The translations under genes were made by a program, and so were the position numbers. A stretch of 64,000 nt of DNA, taken from contig JAHUZV010000017.1 in NCBI GenBank assembly GCA_019264575.1, positions 62,001 through 126,000 of the forward strand. The letters are read 5' to 3'. The DNA comes from Vulcanococcus sp. Its GTDB lineage: Bacteria; Cyanobacteriota; Cyanobacteriia; PCC-6307; Cyanobiaceae. This document shows positions 8,456 to 16,967 of the stretch, one piece after another; within the stretch, counting starts at the first letter, position 1, and the number at the start of each line of letters is the position of its first letter. Under the pieces are notes generated by a model, which saw nothing but the letters and a program-made list of their open reading frames with translations, had not been told where the DNA came from and did not search any database.

Positions 8456-9363
8456 GCCTCACCGGCCCGGCCCGCTGGAGCACCGCGATCAGCCGCATCC
8501 GGCTGGAGGGAGCGGATGCTCGCCGCTTCCTGCATGGACAGAGCAGTCAGGCGATCGAGCTGGCCGCCAACGGCACCTGCCTGCCCACCTGCCTGATCAG
8601 CCCCACCGGCCGCATGCGCGCCCTCGCGCTGGTGCGGCCCGACGACAGCGGCGCTGACCTGCTGGTGATCGCCGGGGATGGTGCTGCAGTGCATCAGGCC
8701 CTCGATCGCGTGCTGTTCCCAGCCGATCGGGTGAAGCTCGGGCCTATTGAGGCGGTCACGCTGGTGCGCTGGATCGGCGCTGTTGCCAGCGAGAACGCGC
8801 CGGAGTTGCTCAGCCCGGGAGTGGATCTAGGAGCGGGCGCCGCACAACCGGCCTGGCTGCAGCTGCCGGGTGAGCCCTTGCCGGCCTGGCTGGAGGCCCT
8901 GCCTGAACTGAGCGACGAGGCGGTGGAGCTGCTGCGGCTGCGCCAGGGCTTCCCCGCCGTACCCGGAGAACTCAACGACAACACCAATCCTTTCGAGCTC
9001 GGTCTCGCCCCTTGGGTGAGCCTCAACAAGGGCTGCTACGTGGGCCAGGAAACCCTGGCCAAGCTGGCCACCTACGACGGCGTGAAACAGCAGTTGCGCC
9101 ATTGGCGCAGCGGAGCAGCCATCTCCTGCCCCCCCGGGACCACCTTGTTCACTGCGAGCGGTGAGCGGGCCGGGGTGATCACCTCCGCTTTAGCCGGAGC
9201 TGAAGGGATGGAGGGTCTGGCTCTGGTGCGCCGAGGCGCACTGGAGGCCGAGGAGCTGTTTGCCGCCGGCGCCGACGGCACGGCAAATACCGGCGTGGCT
9301 CTTCAGATCAGCGTGCCTGGAGGCTTCGTGGCGCCTCCCGTAGGTGCGGGTGGGCTGAGCTGA
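8452..9363 (+). CDS. ygfZ: folate-binding protein YgfZ (GcvT-like)
   Basis: This 303-residue protein belongs to the YgfZ/IBA57 branch of the GcvT aminomethyltransferase fold. The family supports maturation or repair of certain Fe-S enzymes using tetrahydrofolate. The diagnostic motif KGCYVGQE is present near residues 189-196, with its cysteine. [12 protein letters not shown] near residues 22-33 is the typical N-terminal block, and the C-terminal barrel shows LALVRRGAL. It overlaps pyrE by four bases and converges on the nuclease gene at 9367. The role in Fe-S repair is from the family, not from context. Confidence 0.9.
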   Translation: MSLTGPARWSTAISRIRLEGADARRFLHGQSSQAIELAANGTCLPTCLISPTGRMRALALVRPDDSGADLLVIAGDGAAVHQALDRVLFPADRVKLGPIEAVTLVRWIGAVASENAPELLSPGVDLGAGAAQPAWLQLPGEPLPAWLEALPELSDEAVELLRLRQGFPAVPGELNDNTNPFELGLAPWVSLNKGCYVGQETLAKLATYDGVKQQLRHWRSGAAISCPPGTTLFTASGERAGVITSALAGAEGMEGLALVRRGALEAEELFAAGADGTANTGVALQISVPGGFVAPPVGAGGLS

Positions 9364-9366
9364 CGT

Positions 9367-10848
9367 TTAGGGCGGCGCCGGAGCGTCGTCCTGCTCCAGC
9401 AGCCAGTGGGCCACGGCCCAAGTGGCCAGGGCGTCGTCGTGGTTGTAGTGGAAAATCCGGCGCAGGTTCTGGCGTGAGCCACGGCCCTCGGGCCCATCGC
9501 CGCCCAAGCGCCAACGCCGCCACCAGAGCAAGGCCCTCGCCCCATCCACTCCCTGCTGCCGCCAGCGAAAACCCAGCCAGCTGGCCGTGGCCTTGAGGCC
9601 GTAGCTGTTGGTGGGCATCCACCAATGGCGCCTCAGCCGCAGGTGCACATCAACCATCCGGCTGCGCAGCTGGGCGATCTGGCGCTCTTGGGCGCCCTGG
9701 CGCTGGGCCAGCCGCACCAAGGCCAGCAGCTCGGTTTCGCCGTAGTGGAGCACCGGCCAATCGGGATAGGCAGCCAGCAAACGCTGCAGCCGCTGCCAGA
9801 GCCGGGCCTCCCCGTGCTCCTGCAAAGCCAGGAGTGGGTGATATGGCGCCTCGGCCGCCATCACCGGAGTGGGCCAGCGCCCTTCGGCATCCCGCGGCAA
9901 GCGCACAAAACCGTGCAGGAAATCGTCGCGGGCGTCTGGGTCGGATTCGATGTCGTAGATCAACACCCCTGGTGCCGCGGCCAGCTCCGGTAGGGCTGCG
10001 CTGGGATCACGCCGCAGCGGCACGCCGTCTCGCTGCACCCGCGCCTGGGTCACCAGTTGCCCAGCCACCTCCGCGTGCTGCTCGCCGTGCACCAGTAAGG
10101 CCTCGGCCAGTTGCTCCGGCTCAGCTGCCGCCAGATGCTCGAGCCGATCCACGCCGAGCTCCAGCAACATCTCGCGCCGCTTGGCGCCGATGCCACTCAC
10201 CTCACTGAGATGCCCCTCGGCGACGGCCACCTGATCACAGGCGCCGCGCCAGCTGCAAAGCACGCATTTCTTGCGGTCGGCCACCAGCGGCGGCGGGGCA
10301 GAGCGAGCCAGATCACCAGCCAGGCGCTCCAGCGCCTCATCGAGCTGGCGGGGCAGGCTGCCTGTGAGGTTCAGGGCTTCCTTCTCAAGGCCGCGGCCCG
10401 CACCGCTGAGCACCAAGCCATTGGCCACCGGCGCCTGTTGCTCCTCCGCCAGTAAGCGTCCCCACAGCGCTAGCACCACCCGGTGCTCGCGGGTGGTGCG
10501 GCGTCCCTGGCGAAACATCACCGGCCGGTAGGCATGACCTCCCCAGCGGCTGCTGCCTTGAACCCGCTGCAGCAAAGGGGGGTGCGCCTCCAATGCAAGC
10601 CCTCCCGCCTGGCCTCGCAGCCGCAAACCCACCACCGCGGGTGCTCCTGAGGAGGCGGCCGCTTCGCCGCGCTGGGGCTTCTGCGGAAACAGGGTGGAGA
10701 AGCTGCGGCGCTGCTCATCGAGCTGCAGCTCGCGATGGGCTGTCCACAGCCGTTGATCCGGGTTGCCGAACTGATCCAGCCAGGCGCGGCGCTTGCAGCG
10801 CAGCCAGCTGCGCAACAGCCGGTCGTTGAGCGGGATCTCAGTGGGCAC
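9367..10848 (-). CDS. TM0106-family RecB-like nuclease with RNase H-like domain
   Basis: The ~493-residue protein fits the TM0106 family: an N-terminal RecB/Cas4-like nuclease part (LLRSWLRCKRRAWLDQFG near the start), a cysteine pair in KCVLCSWRGACD near residue 200, a helix-hairpin-helix SGIGAKRREMLLELGVDRLE near 220, then a C-terminal RNase H-like domain beginning LIYDIESDPDARDDFLHG and ending with NHDDALATWAVAHWLL. The pattern suggests a DNA-processing enzyme; no cellular role is established to my knowledge. The frame stays open to 10899, but the family start motif is met using the GTG at 10848 (GTG at 10857 also possible). It is convergent with ygfZ with a 3-base gap and divergent from the phosphomutase. 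Confidence 0.8.
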   Translation of the reverse strand: MPTEIPLNDRLLRSWLRCKRRAWLDQFGNPDQRLWTAHRELQLDEQRRSFSTLFPQKPQRGEAAASSGAPAVVGLRLRGQAGGLALEAHPPLLQRVQGSSRWGGHAYRPVMFRQGRRTTREHRVVLALWGRLLAEEQQAPVANGLVLSGAGRGLEKEALNLTGSLPRQLDEALERLAGDLARSAPPPLVADRKKCVLCSWRGACDQVAVAEGHLSEVSGIGAKRREMLLELGVDRLEHLAAAEPEQLAEALLVHGEQHAEVAGQLVTQARVQRDGVPLRRDPSAALPELAAAPGVLIYDIESDPDARDDFLHGFVRLPRDAEGRWPTPVMAAEAPYHPLLALQEHGEARLWQRLQRLLAAYPDWPVLHYGETELLALVRLAQRQGAQERQIAQLRSRMVDVHLRLRRHWWMPTNSYGLKATASWLGFRWRQQGVDGARALLWWRRWRLGGDGPEGRGSRQNLRRIFHYNHDDALATWAVAHWLLEQDDAPAPP

Positions 10849-10950
10849 GGCCTTCACGCTAGGTGGCCGTCTGGCCTGCCGGCACCTGCGCACCCGCACG
10901 GGGGCAGGCCAGCTGCTAGCACCACCAGTACGCCCTGTGCCTCTGCCCCG

Positions 10951-12420
10951 ATGGCTGCATCCGCGCCCCTGCCCCTGGAGGCCAGCCCGATCGCCTTCGG
11001 CACCGATGGCTGGCGCGGCATCCTCGGGGTGGACATCACGGTGGAGCGCTTGCTGCCCGTGGCAGCAGCCGCAGCTCGGGAGCTGGAGTTTTCAGCGCCG
11101 GAAGGGCTGAACAGCCGCGAGATCGTGATCGGCTACGACCGCCGATTCCTGGCGCCTGAGCTGGCTGAAGCGATCTGCAGCGCCGTGCGCGGCGCTGATC
11201 TGGTGCCCGTACTAGCCGAAGCACCGATCCCCACCCCCGCCGCGAGCTGGGCGGTGGTGGAACGCCAAGCGCTCGGAGCGTTGGTGATCACCGCCAGCCA
11301 CAATCCGCCGGAATGGCTCGGTCTGAAGATCAAAGGACCCTTCGGCGGTTCGGTGGAGGGAGACTTCACCAAGCGCGTGGAAACCCGGCTGGAGGCCGGC
11401 GGCATCACGGTGCCGATCCCTGGCGAAACCCTGCGCTTCGATGCCATGGGCACCTACCTGGCGGGCCTGAAGGCCAAGGTGAACACCACTGCCCTGAGCG
11501 AAGGGCTGCAGCGGCTGGGCCTGCAGGTGATCGTGGATCCAATGCATGGCTCCGCCGCCGGTGGCCTCAGCCGCCTGCTGGAGGGAGCCGCCGCCAGCGA
11601 CCACCTGCGCGAGATCCGCTCCAACCGCGATCCCCTGTTCGGCGGCAACCCGCCTGAGCCCCTGGCGCCCTACCTCCAGGAACTGATCGCCGAGGTGCGC
11701 GCCTCCACCCTGGCCGGCCGGCCGGCGGTGGGGATCGTGTTCGACGGCGATGGCGACCGCATCGCGGCGGTGGATGAACACGGGCACTTCTGCAGCACCC
11801 AGCTGTTGATGCCGCTGTTCATCGACCACCTGGCCCGCGCCAAAGGACTGAGCGGCTCGGTGGTGAAAACCGTGAGCGGCTCCGATCTGATGCAGCTGGT
11901 GGCCGAAAACCTGGGCCGCCCGGTGCTGGAGAAAGCGGTGGGCTTCAAATACATCGCGGCCGAGATGCTGGCGAGCGACGTGCTGGTAGGCGGCGAAGAA
12001 TCCGGGGGCGTGGGTTTCGGCAACCACCTGCCCGAACGGGATGCGCTCTACGCGGCTCTGCTGCTGATCGAGGCGTTGGTGGAGGGCGGAAAGCCCCTGG
12101 GCGAGCGCGTGAGCGAACTGCAGGAGCGCTGCGGCGGAGCCGCCGCCTACGACCGCCTCGATTTGCGCCTGCGCGACATGGCCACCCGTCAGCGCCTGGA
12201 GCAGTTCCTAGCCGCCACCCCACCTCAGGAGGTGGCCGGTGCAGCCGTGCAGGAGGTGATCACCACCGATGGCGTGAAGCTGCGGCTCGGACCAAGCCAC
12301 TGGTTGATGCTGCGCTTCTCCGGCACCGAACCGCTGCTGCGGCTCTACTGCGAAGCCCCCAGCGAGGCCCGCGTGGCCGAGGTGTTGGCTTGGGCACGCC
12401 AACTAGCGGAGAGCATCTGA
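10951..12420 (+). CDS. phosphoglucomutase/phosphomannomutase family protein
   Basis: This 489-residue alpha-D-phosphohexomutase interconverts hexose 1- and 6-phosphates. FGTDGWRG near residue 16 opens domain 1. The phosphoserine loop TASHNPPEWLGLKIKGPFGG sits near 114, the metal-binding DGDGDR loop near 265, the sugar-specificity loop GGEESGG near 349, and the phosphate-binding RFSGTEPLLRLYCEA near 458. All key elements are intact. Phosphoglucomutase versus phosphomannomutase specificity cannot be settled; products could feed glycogen or the GDP-mannose/UDP-glucose sugars used near 40-48 kb. Start ATG 10951 is chosen because upstream residues are non-conserved. The stop overlaps the rdgB start by one base (TGATG). 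Confidence 0.9.
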   Translation: MAASAPLPLEASPIAFGTDGWRGILGVDITVERLLPVAAAAARELEFSAPEGLNSREIVIGYDRRFLAPELAEAICSAVRGADLVPVLAEAPIPTPAASWAVVERQALGALVITASHNPPEWLGLKIKGPFGGSVEGDFTKRVETRLEAGGITVPIPGETLRFDAMGTYLAGLKAKVNTTALSEGLQRLGLQVIVDPMHGSAAGGLSRLLEGAAASDHLREIRSNRDPLFGGNPPEPLAPYLQELIAEVRASTLAGRPAVGIVFDGDGDRIAAVDEHGHFCSTQLLMPLFIDHLARAKGLSGSVVKTVSGSDLMQLVAENLGRPVLEKAVGFKYIAAEMLASDVLVGGEESGGVGFGNHLPERDALYAALLLIEALVEGGKPLGERVSELQERCGGAAAYDRLDLRLRDMATRQRLEQFLAATPPQEVAGAAVQEVITTDGVKLRLGPSHWLMLRFSGTEPLLRLYCEAPSEARVAEVLAWARQLAESI

Positions 12421-13025
12421 TGACCACCTTGGTGATCGCCAGCGGCAATGCCGGCAAGGTGCGCGAGTTCGGGGCTCTGCTCTCAGATCTGGGACTCACT
12501 ACCCAGGCGCAACCTGAAGGGCTGGAAGTGGAAGAGACCGGCGGCACGTTTGCCGACAATGCCCGCCTAAAGGCCGCAGCCGTGGCCCGCGCCACCGGCT
12601 ACTGGGCTCTGGCCGATGACTCGGGCCTGAGCGTCGATGCCCTCGGTGGGGCTCCCGGTGTTCACTCAGCCCGCTATGCCGACAGCGACAGCGCCCGAAT
12701 TCAGCGGCTCCTGCGGGAATTGAGCGATGCGGGCGCTAACGCCCACGAAACACGCAGCGCCTGTTTCACCGCTGCGCTGGCCTTAGCGAATCCCCAAGGC
12801 GAGGTGGTGCTGGAGGTGGAGGGCCTCTGCCCGGGGCTGATCCTCGAGGCCCCGCGAGGCGAGGGCGGCTTCGGTTACGACCCCGTGTTCTTCGTGCCAG
12901 AGGCCGGCCTCACCTTTGCGGAGATGCCACATAGCCAGAAGGCTGAACTGGGGCATCGGGGCCGGGCGTTTGCGGAGCTGAAGCCGCGGCTACAGGTGCT
13001 ACTGGCCAACGCAGATGTCCGCTGA
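12420..13025 (+). CDS. rdgB: RdgB/HAM1 non-canonical purine NTP pyrophosphatase
   Basis: RdgB hydrolyses dITP, ITP and XTP to monophosphates, keeping deaminated purines out of DNA and RNA. The 201-residue product has all family blocks: IASGNAGKVREF (residues 6-17, nucleotide-binding SxNxxK), ETGGTFADNARLKA (38-51), LADDSGLSVDALGGAPGVHSAR (62-83), GEGGFGYDPVFFVPE (148-162) and SQKAELGHRGRA (172-183). The start overlaps the mutase stop, implying an operon. Confidence 0.95.
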   Translation: MTTLVIASGNAGKVREFGALLSDLGLTTQAQPEGLEVEETGGTFADNARLKAAAVARATGYWALADDSGLSVDALGGAPGVHSARYADSDSARIQRLLRELSDAGANAHETRSACFTAALALANPQGEVVLEVEGLCPGLILEAPRGEGGFGYDPVFFVPEAGLTFAEMPHSQKAELGHRGRAFAELKPRLQVLLANADVR

Positions 13026-13136
13026 AACCTCAAGCAAATCCCACCACCCAGAAGAGCCAAAGCATGAACATGCAGATTGTGCATAACAAGGACTAACCTC
13101 AGTCATTGCACGGGTCGCCAGGCAGACCCTTCGTGA

Positions 13137-15809
13137 ATGTCTGACACCACGGCGCCCACCTTTGTCAGCGCAGCCACCAGCAGCGACGGCGCCCAGGTCA
13201 CGCTCACGTACAGCGAGCCCCTGCACGCCTTCACGGCACCAACGACAGCCTTCAACGTCAGCGTCGACGGCTCAGCAGCCTCGGTAACCCAGGCGACCAC
13301 CAGCGGCACCGATGTTCGCCTCGGCCTTGCCGCCTCGATCCTTCCCGGACAGAGCGTTTCGGTCAGCTACACAGCCCCAACCAACAACGCATCTGCAACA
13401 AACGCGGCAATTCAGGACGCAACGGGAAATGACGCCGCGTCATTAAGCGTCAACGCTGTGACTAATAACTCCACCGTTACCAACAACAGCGCCCTGAATT
13501 TTACGGGCTCAACCCTCACCGTTGGCAGCGGCGACAGCATCCCAGAAGGCATCACGACTGCCGATTTCAACAATGACGGACTGGCTGATTTAGCCATCAC
13601 AGACATCAAAGACAGCGCCCCGCGTGCGCGCATCTATCTCGGGAATGGCTCAGGAGGATTCACAGCCGGCGGCTCGCAGACAGTTGGCAACCTTCCCAGC
13701 TCAATCACTGCCAACGACTTCAATAGTGACGACAAGATCGATGTAGCTGTCGCGAATTATGCTGACCGAACGATTTCAATTCTGTCGGGCGACGGCAGCG
13801 GAAACCTGCTTGCAGGATCAACCTTTAACGCCGGCACTCCCTATGCTGTGACTATAGGTGGAGTTACCACCAACACAACCAATCCGAGTCCGCGCATCAT
13901 CGCCAGCGGAGACTTCAATGGCGACGGCAAAGCGGATCTGGCCTGGACAAACGACTACGACAACGTCAGCGGCACCGAGGTGGCTGGGACCGTTGGCATT
14001 GCGATCAACAACGGCACAGCCACACCCTTCAGCAGCGTCACAGCCACCGGCGCAATTGGCAACAACCCCTACGGCCTAATTGCAACCGATCTCAATGGGG
14101 ACGGGAAGCTGGATTTAATCGCAGCCAATTCCCCCTCGACTGGCAACGGAAGCATCTCGGTCCTGCTCGGCAACGGCAACGGCACGTTTGAATCCGCTCT
14201 CAATACAACGGTTGGCACGCGGCCACGCTACTTCGCTGCGGGCGATTTCAACCGGGATGGCAGGCAAGATCTAGCCCTGTCGCAGACCATTACTGACAAC
14301 AATTTACGAATCTTATCAGGAAACGGCTCTGGTGGATTTTCAACCCAGACAACCCTCTCAATGGGCGTAGAAGCATCCCCCAGGGGTGTGATTAGCGCCG
14401 ATTTCAATGCTGATGGCTACCTAGATTTGGCAGTGAGCTCGGTTGCAGGGGATAACGTTTCCATCTTTGTGGGAAGCGGAGATGGCAACTTCAACTCTCG
14501 CAAGGTCTTTGCAGCTGGAGATGCCGCCTTTTGGATGGCCAGTGCGGATTTCGATCGCAATGGCCTTCCTGACCTTGCCATCACAAACGAGAGCGCCACT
14601 TCATCCACGATCAGCCTGCTCCTGAATCGCACCACCATCCAGCGCTCATCCGGGAGCAGTGAAACAACAAGAGCCGCAAAGATTGAAGTTAGCCAAACAC
14701 CTGCAGACAACGCCCCTGAGGGAGTAACCGTTCAAGCCATCGATAGCGATGGCGACGGCCTGCGGGAAGCCGTGACCGACAGGAATGGACGCATCATCGA
14801 CGGCAACCGCGACGGAATCGCCGATGCGGAACAAGCCCAAGTGACAGGTCTTCGTTTGATCGAAGATGGTGCCTTCAGTGCCGACTATGGCGCCGTTGCC
14901 GTTTCCGGTGGCGTGATCCTGAGCGATACCCATTGCATTATCCCATCAGACGACGGCGGTTTGAGTGTGATCGCTCGCGATGGCGGCACAGTTGAGGCGG
15001 CTCTTCCCTACGGCGTAAGCAACAACTTCATCGGAGCCGTGTCATTCACCGTGTCAGGCATTGCCACCGGCGCCACCACTACTGCCACGATTCACCTGCC
15101 CAGTGGCCTGAGCGAGAACCCCAATACCTACATCCGCTTCAACTATCTCACCAATCAATTCGAGGACTACACCGACGACCAAGGCAAGCCGCTGTATGTA
15201 CTGATCGACAGCAACAGCGATGGGCTGGTCGACGCGATTGAACTCACCCTGACCGATGGCGATCTGCGCTGGGATCGCGATGGCATTGCCAACGGCAGCA
15301 TCGAGGATCCGGGTTTTGCTGCATCAGCAGAACAGTTGTTCAGCGGCAGCGCAACCAGTGATGCACTGATCGGCAATGTTCTTGCCAATACCCTGATCGG
15401 CCGGCAGGGCAACGACACGCTGATCGGCGATCTCGGCAATGACCTCTTGCGTGGCGGCCTGGGTCACGACCTACTGCTGGGCGGAGCTGGCGCCGACACG
15501 CTCAGAGGCGGGGCTGGCCGCGACCGCTATGCGTTCGAGCAGGTGTCTGATTCCACTCCGAGCCTGAGCGACAGGGTGCACTTCGGGCAACGCGATCGCT
15601 TTGACCTGAGTGCCATCGACGCCAACCTCAACCTTGATGGCCAGCAGACCTTCCGATTCATCAACAACGCAGCCTTCAATGGCGTGGCCGGTGAGCTGCG
15701 CGCGAGCCGATCAGTCCTGCAAGCTGATCTGAACGGCGACGCCGTTGCCGACTTTTCTGTTCAACTGCACTCCGGCATCAGGCTGAGCGCAGCCAACCTG
15801 ATGCTCTGA
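13137..15809 (+). CDS. large exoprotein: SWM repeat, seven-bladed FG-GAP/VCBS propeller, choice-of-anchor U-like, RTX tail
   Basis: The 890-residue product is modular. Residues ~1-107 match the SWM repeat type named for SwmB of swimming Synechococcus (DTTAPTFVSAATSSDGAQV, then LTYSEPL). Residues ~140-500 hold seven calcium-loop repeats of the form DFNxDGxxDLA, spaced as FG-GAP/VCBS blades; seven would close a beta-propeller. DGDGLREAVTDRNGRIIDGN near 540 adds further calcium loops. Residues ~590-725 resemble a choice-of-anchor U domain (TATIHLPSGLSENPNTYIRF, DGIANGSIEDPG). RTX nonapeptides follow at ~735-795, then a serralysin-like C-terminal region. There is no Sec signal; secretion by a type I system is inferred. 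Local GC is lower than neighbours. The role could be adhesion or surface coating. Confidence 0.8.
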   Translation: MSDTTAPTFVSAATSSDGAQVTLTYSEPLHAFTAPTTAFNVSVDGSAASVTQATTSGTDVRLGLAASILPGQSVSVSYTAPTNNASATNAAIQDATGNDAASLSVNAVTNNSTVTNNSALNFTGSTLTVGSGDSIPEGITTADFNNDGLADLAITDIKDSAPRARIYLGNGSGGFTAGGSQTVGNLPSSITANDFNSDDKIDVAVANYADRTISILSGDGSGNLLAGSTFNAGTPYAVTIGGVTTNTTNPSPRIIASGDFNGDGKADLAWTNDYDNVSGTEVAGTVGIAINNGTATPFSSVTATGAIGNNPYGLIATDLNGDGKLDLIAANSPSTGNGSISVLLGNGNGTFESALNTTVGTRPRYFAAGDFNRDGRQDLALSQTITDNNLRILSGNGSGGFSTQTTLSMGVEASPRGVISADFNADGYLDLAVSSVAGDNVSIFVGSGDGNFNSRKVFAAGDAAFWMASADFDRNGLPDLAITNESATSSTISLLLNRTTIQRSSGSSETTRAAKIEVSQTPADNAPEGVTVQAIDSDGDGLREAVTDRNGRIIDGNRDGIADAEQAQVTGLRLIEDGAFSADYGAVAVSGGVILSDTHCIIPSDDGGLSVIARDGGTVEAALPYGVSNNFIGAVSFTVSGIATGATTTATIHLPSGLSENPNTYIRFNYLTNQFEDYTDDQGKPLYVLIDSNSDGLVDAIELTLTDGDLRWDRDGIANGSIEDPGFAASAEQLFSGSATSDALIGNVLANTLIGRQGNDTLIGDLGNDLLRGGLGHDLLLGGAGADTLRGGAGRDRYAFEQVSDSTPSLSDRVHFGQRDRFDLSAIDANLNLDGQQTFRFINNAAFNGVAGELRASRSVLQADLNGDAVADFSVQLHSGIRLSAANLML

Positions 15810-15818
15810 AACCACGCG

Positions 15819-16529
15819 TTACGAGAGGCAGTAATCCAGATCCAAGATCATCGAACCTTCTGGCTGCCGCGCCTCATCGGGATTAAAGCCTTTGCGGGCC
15901 GCCATCGCGTAAGGCATCGGCCGGATTGGGCCACCACCGCGCTGATCGATGCGCAACAGCTGCACACGCCGCAGGCCAAGGGCATCGGCCGTGGTCTGGG
16001 CCTGGCGTTGTCCCTCCGCCAGGGCCTCACGCAACAGGCGCGTTTGCAGCTGGGCTGCGCTGCCACTGGCCGCCTCCGCCGTGAACCCGCGCAGGGTCAC
16101 TCCCGGCAGGCGTCCCGCCGCCTGGATCAAGGCGTTGTAATTGGCTTTGCTCACCTCACCGGCCACCGACGTGCTCGCCTGCTCGCGCACCGGCCCGGCG
16201 CTGCCGCCGCCGCTGCGGTAGGTGGAGGGGGCAGGGATCGTGAGCTTGCCCAGGGCCAGGGGCGTCACAGCCTTGCGCACGGCCGCCAGGCGGGCATTGA
16301 GCTGGTCGAGGGCCGCGGCCTTGGTGGGGGCCTCCGCCTCCAGGCCGAGGTTGAAACGAAAGCGATCCACGCTGGTGGTGTCCTGTTGCTGCACTTGCAG
16401 TTGCAGCAACGTGCCATTGCAGGGCAATGGCTGCGCCCGTGATGCAGCTGGTGCCACCAAGGCCAAAGCCGGGCCCATGCCCAACGGCAGCAAGCTGAAC
16501 GCAACGGCAGCGGAACGCAGGGTGGGCAT
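15819..16529 (-). CDS. SIMPL domain (DUF541) exported protein
   Basis: From ATG 16529 the 236-residue product starts with a signal peptide (RSAAVAFSLLPLGMGPALAL, cut probably near ASRAQP). The mature protein follows the SIMPL/DUF541 pattern: an N-terminal strand with LLQLQVQQQDTTSVD, a helix with AAALDQLNARLAAVRKAV, then AAGRLPGVTLRGFTAEAASG and a long helix with LREALAEGQRQAQTTADALG. The family is periplasmic and poorly characterised; related proteins are linked to oxidative stress or binding of signalling partners in other organisms. The open frame extends to 16676, but that part lacks a signal and overlaps the neighbour's coding end. Confidence 0.75.
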   Translation of the reverse strand: MPTLRSAAVAFSLLPLGMGPALALVAPAASRAQPLPCNGTLLQLQVQQQDTTSVDRFRFNLGLEAEAPTKAAALDQLNARLAAVRKAVTPLALGKLTIPAPSTYRSGGGSAGPVREQASTSVAGEVSKANYNALIQAAGRLPGVTLRGFTAEAASGSAAQLQTRLLREALAEGQRQAQTTADALGLRRVQLLRIDQRGGGPIRPMPYAMAARKGFNPDEARQPEGSMILDLDYCLS

Positions 16530-16639
16530 AGCAATTGGAGTGGTTGCTAAGGATCTAACGGCGCCCCCGCAGGCAACTGCAACCAATCCCCAACCGGTGT
16601 GCAACCAGATGCAACCGAGTCGCTCCGGATCACCGAACC

Positions 16640-16936
16640 TCAGCGCACGCCGAGATCGCCGACAGCCGGTCGCCATTGCGTCAGCCGCCAGTCCACCCCA
16701 CCGCTGAGCACCATCGGATCGCGCTGCACGAGTGCCTCCGCCTCGGCGTAACTCGCAACTTCCATCAGCAGCAACCCACCACCGCCAGGCTGCCCCGCTC
16801 CATCCACCAGGTAGCCGCTGCTGATCACCACACCCTCCTGGCGCAACTGCTCCACCCAGAGCCGATGGGCTTCAAGGTGGGGTTTCATCGCGGCATAGGG
16901 GCGCAGGAAGGTTTCCTGCTTCACGAACCAGGGCAC
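16640..16936 (-). CDS. YciI-like domain protein
   Basis: This 98-residue protein belongs to the YCII-related, ferredoxin-like alpha+beta family. It has the N-terminal FVKQETFLRPYAAMKPHLEAH segment with the His-containing HLEAHRLWVEQL helix, the central GGLLLMEV strand and the DPMVLSGGV turn that follows an AEALVQRDP helix. Function is not known for most members; one YciI relative is a dehalogenase-like enzyme. It starts at GTG 16936. It lies 31 bases downstream of the carotenoid oxygenase gene on the same strand and may share its transcript. Confidence 0.75.
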   Translation of the reverse strand: MPWFVKQETFLRPYAAMKPHLEAHRLWVEQLRQEGVVISSGYLVDGAGQPGGGGLLLMEVASYAEAEALVQRDPMVLSGGVDWRLTQWRPAVGDLGVR

Positions 16937-16967
16937 CGCAAGCGAGCGGGGGCAGCCCCCATGCTGT

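Noticed and set aside
15340..15540. Short repeated DNA units, considered as a possible CRISPR-like or satellite array
   Set aside because: They encode RTX nonapeptides within one open frame, with no uniform spacers.
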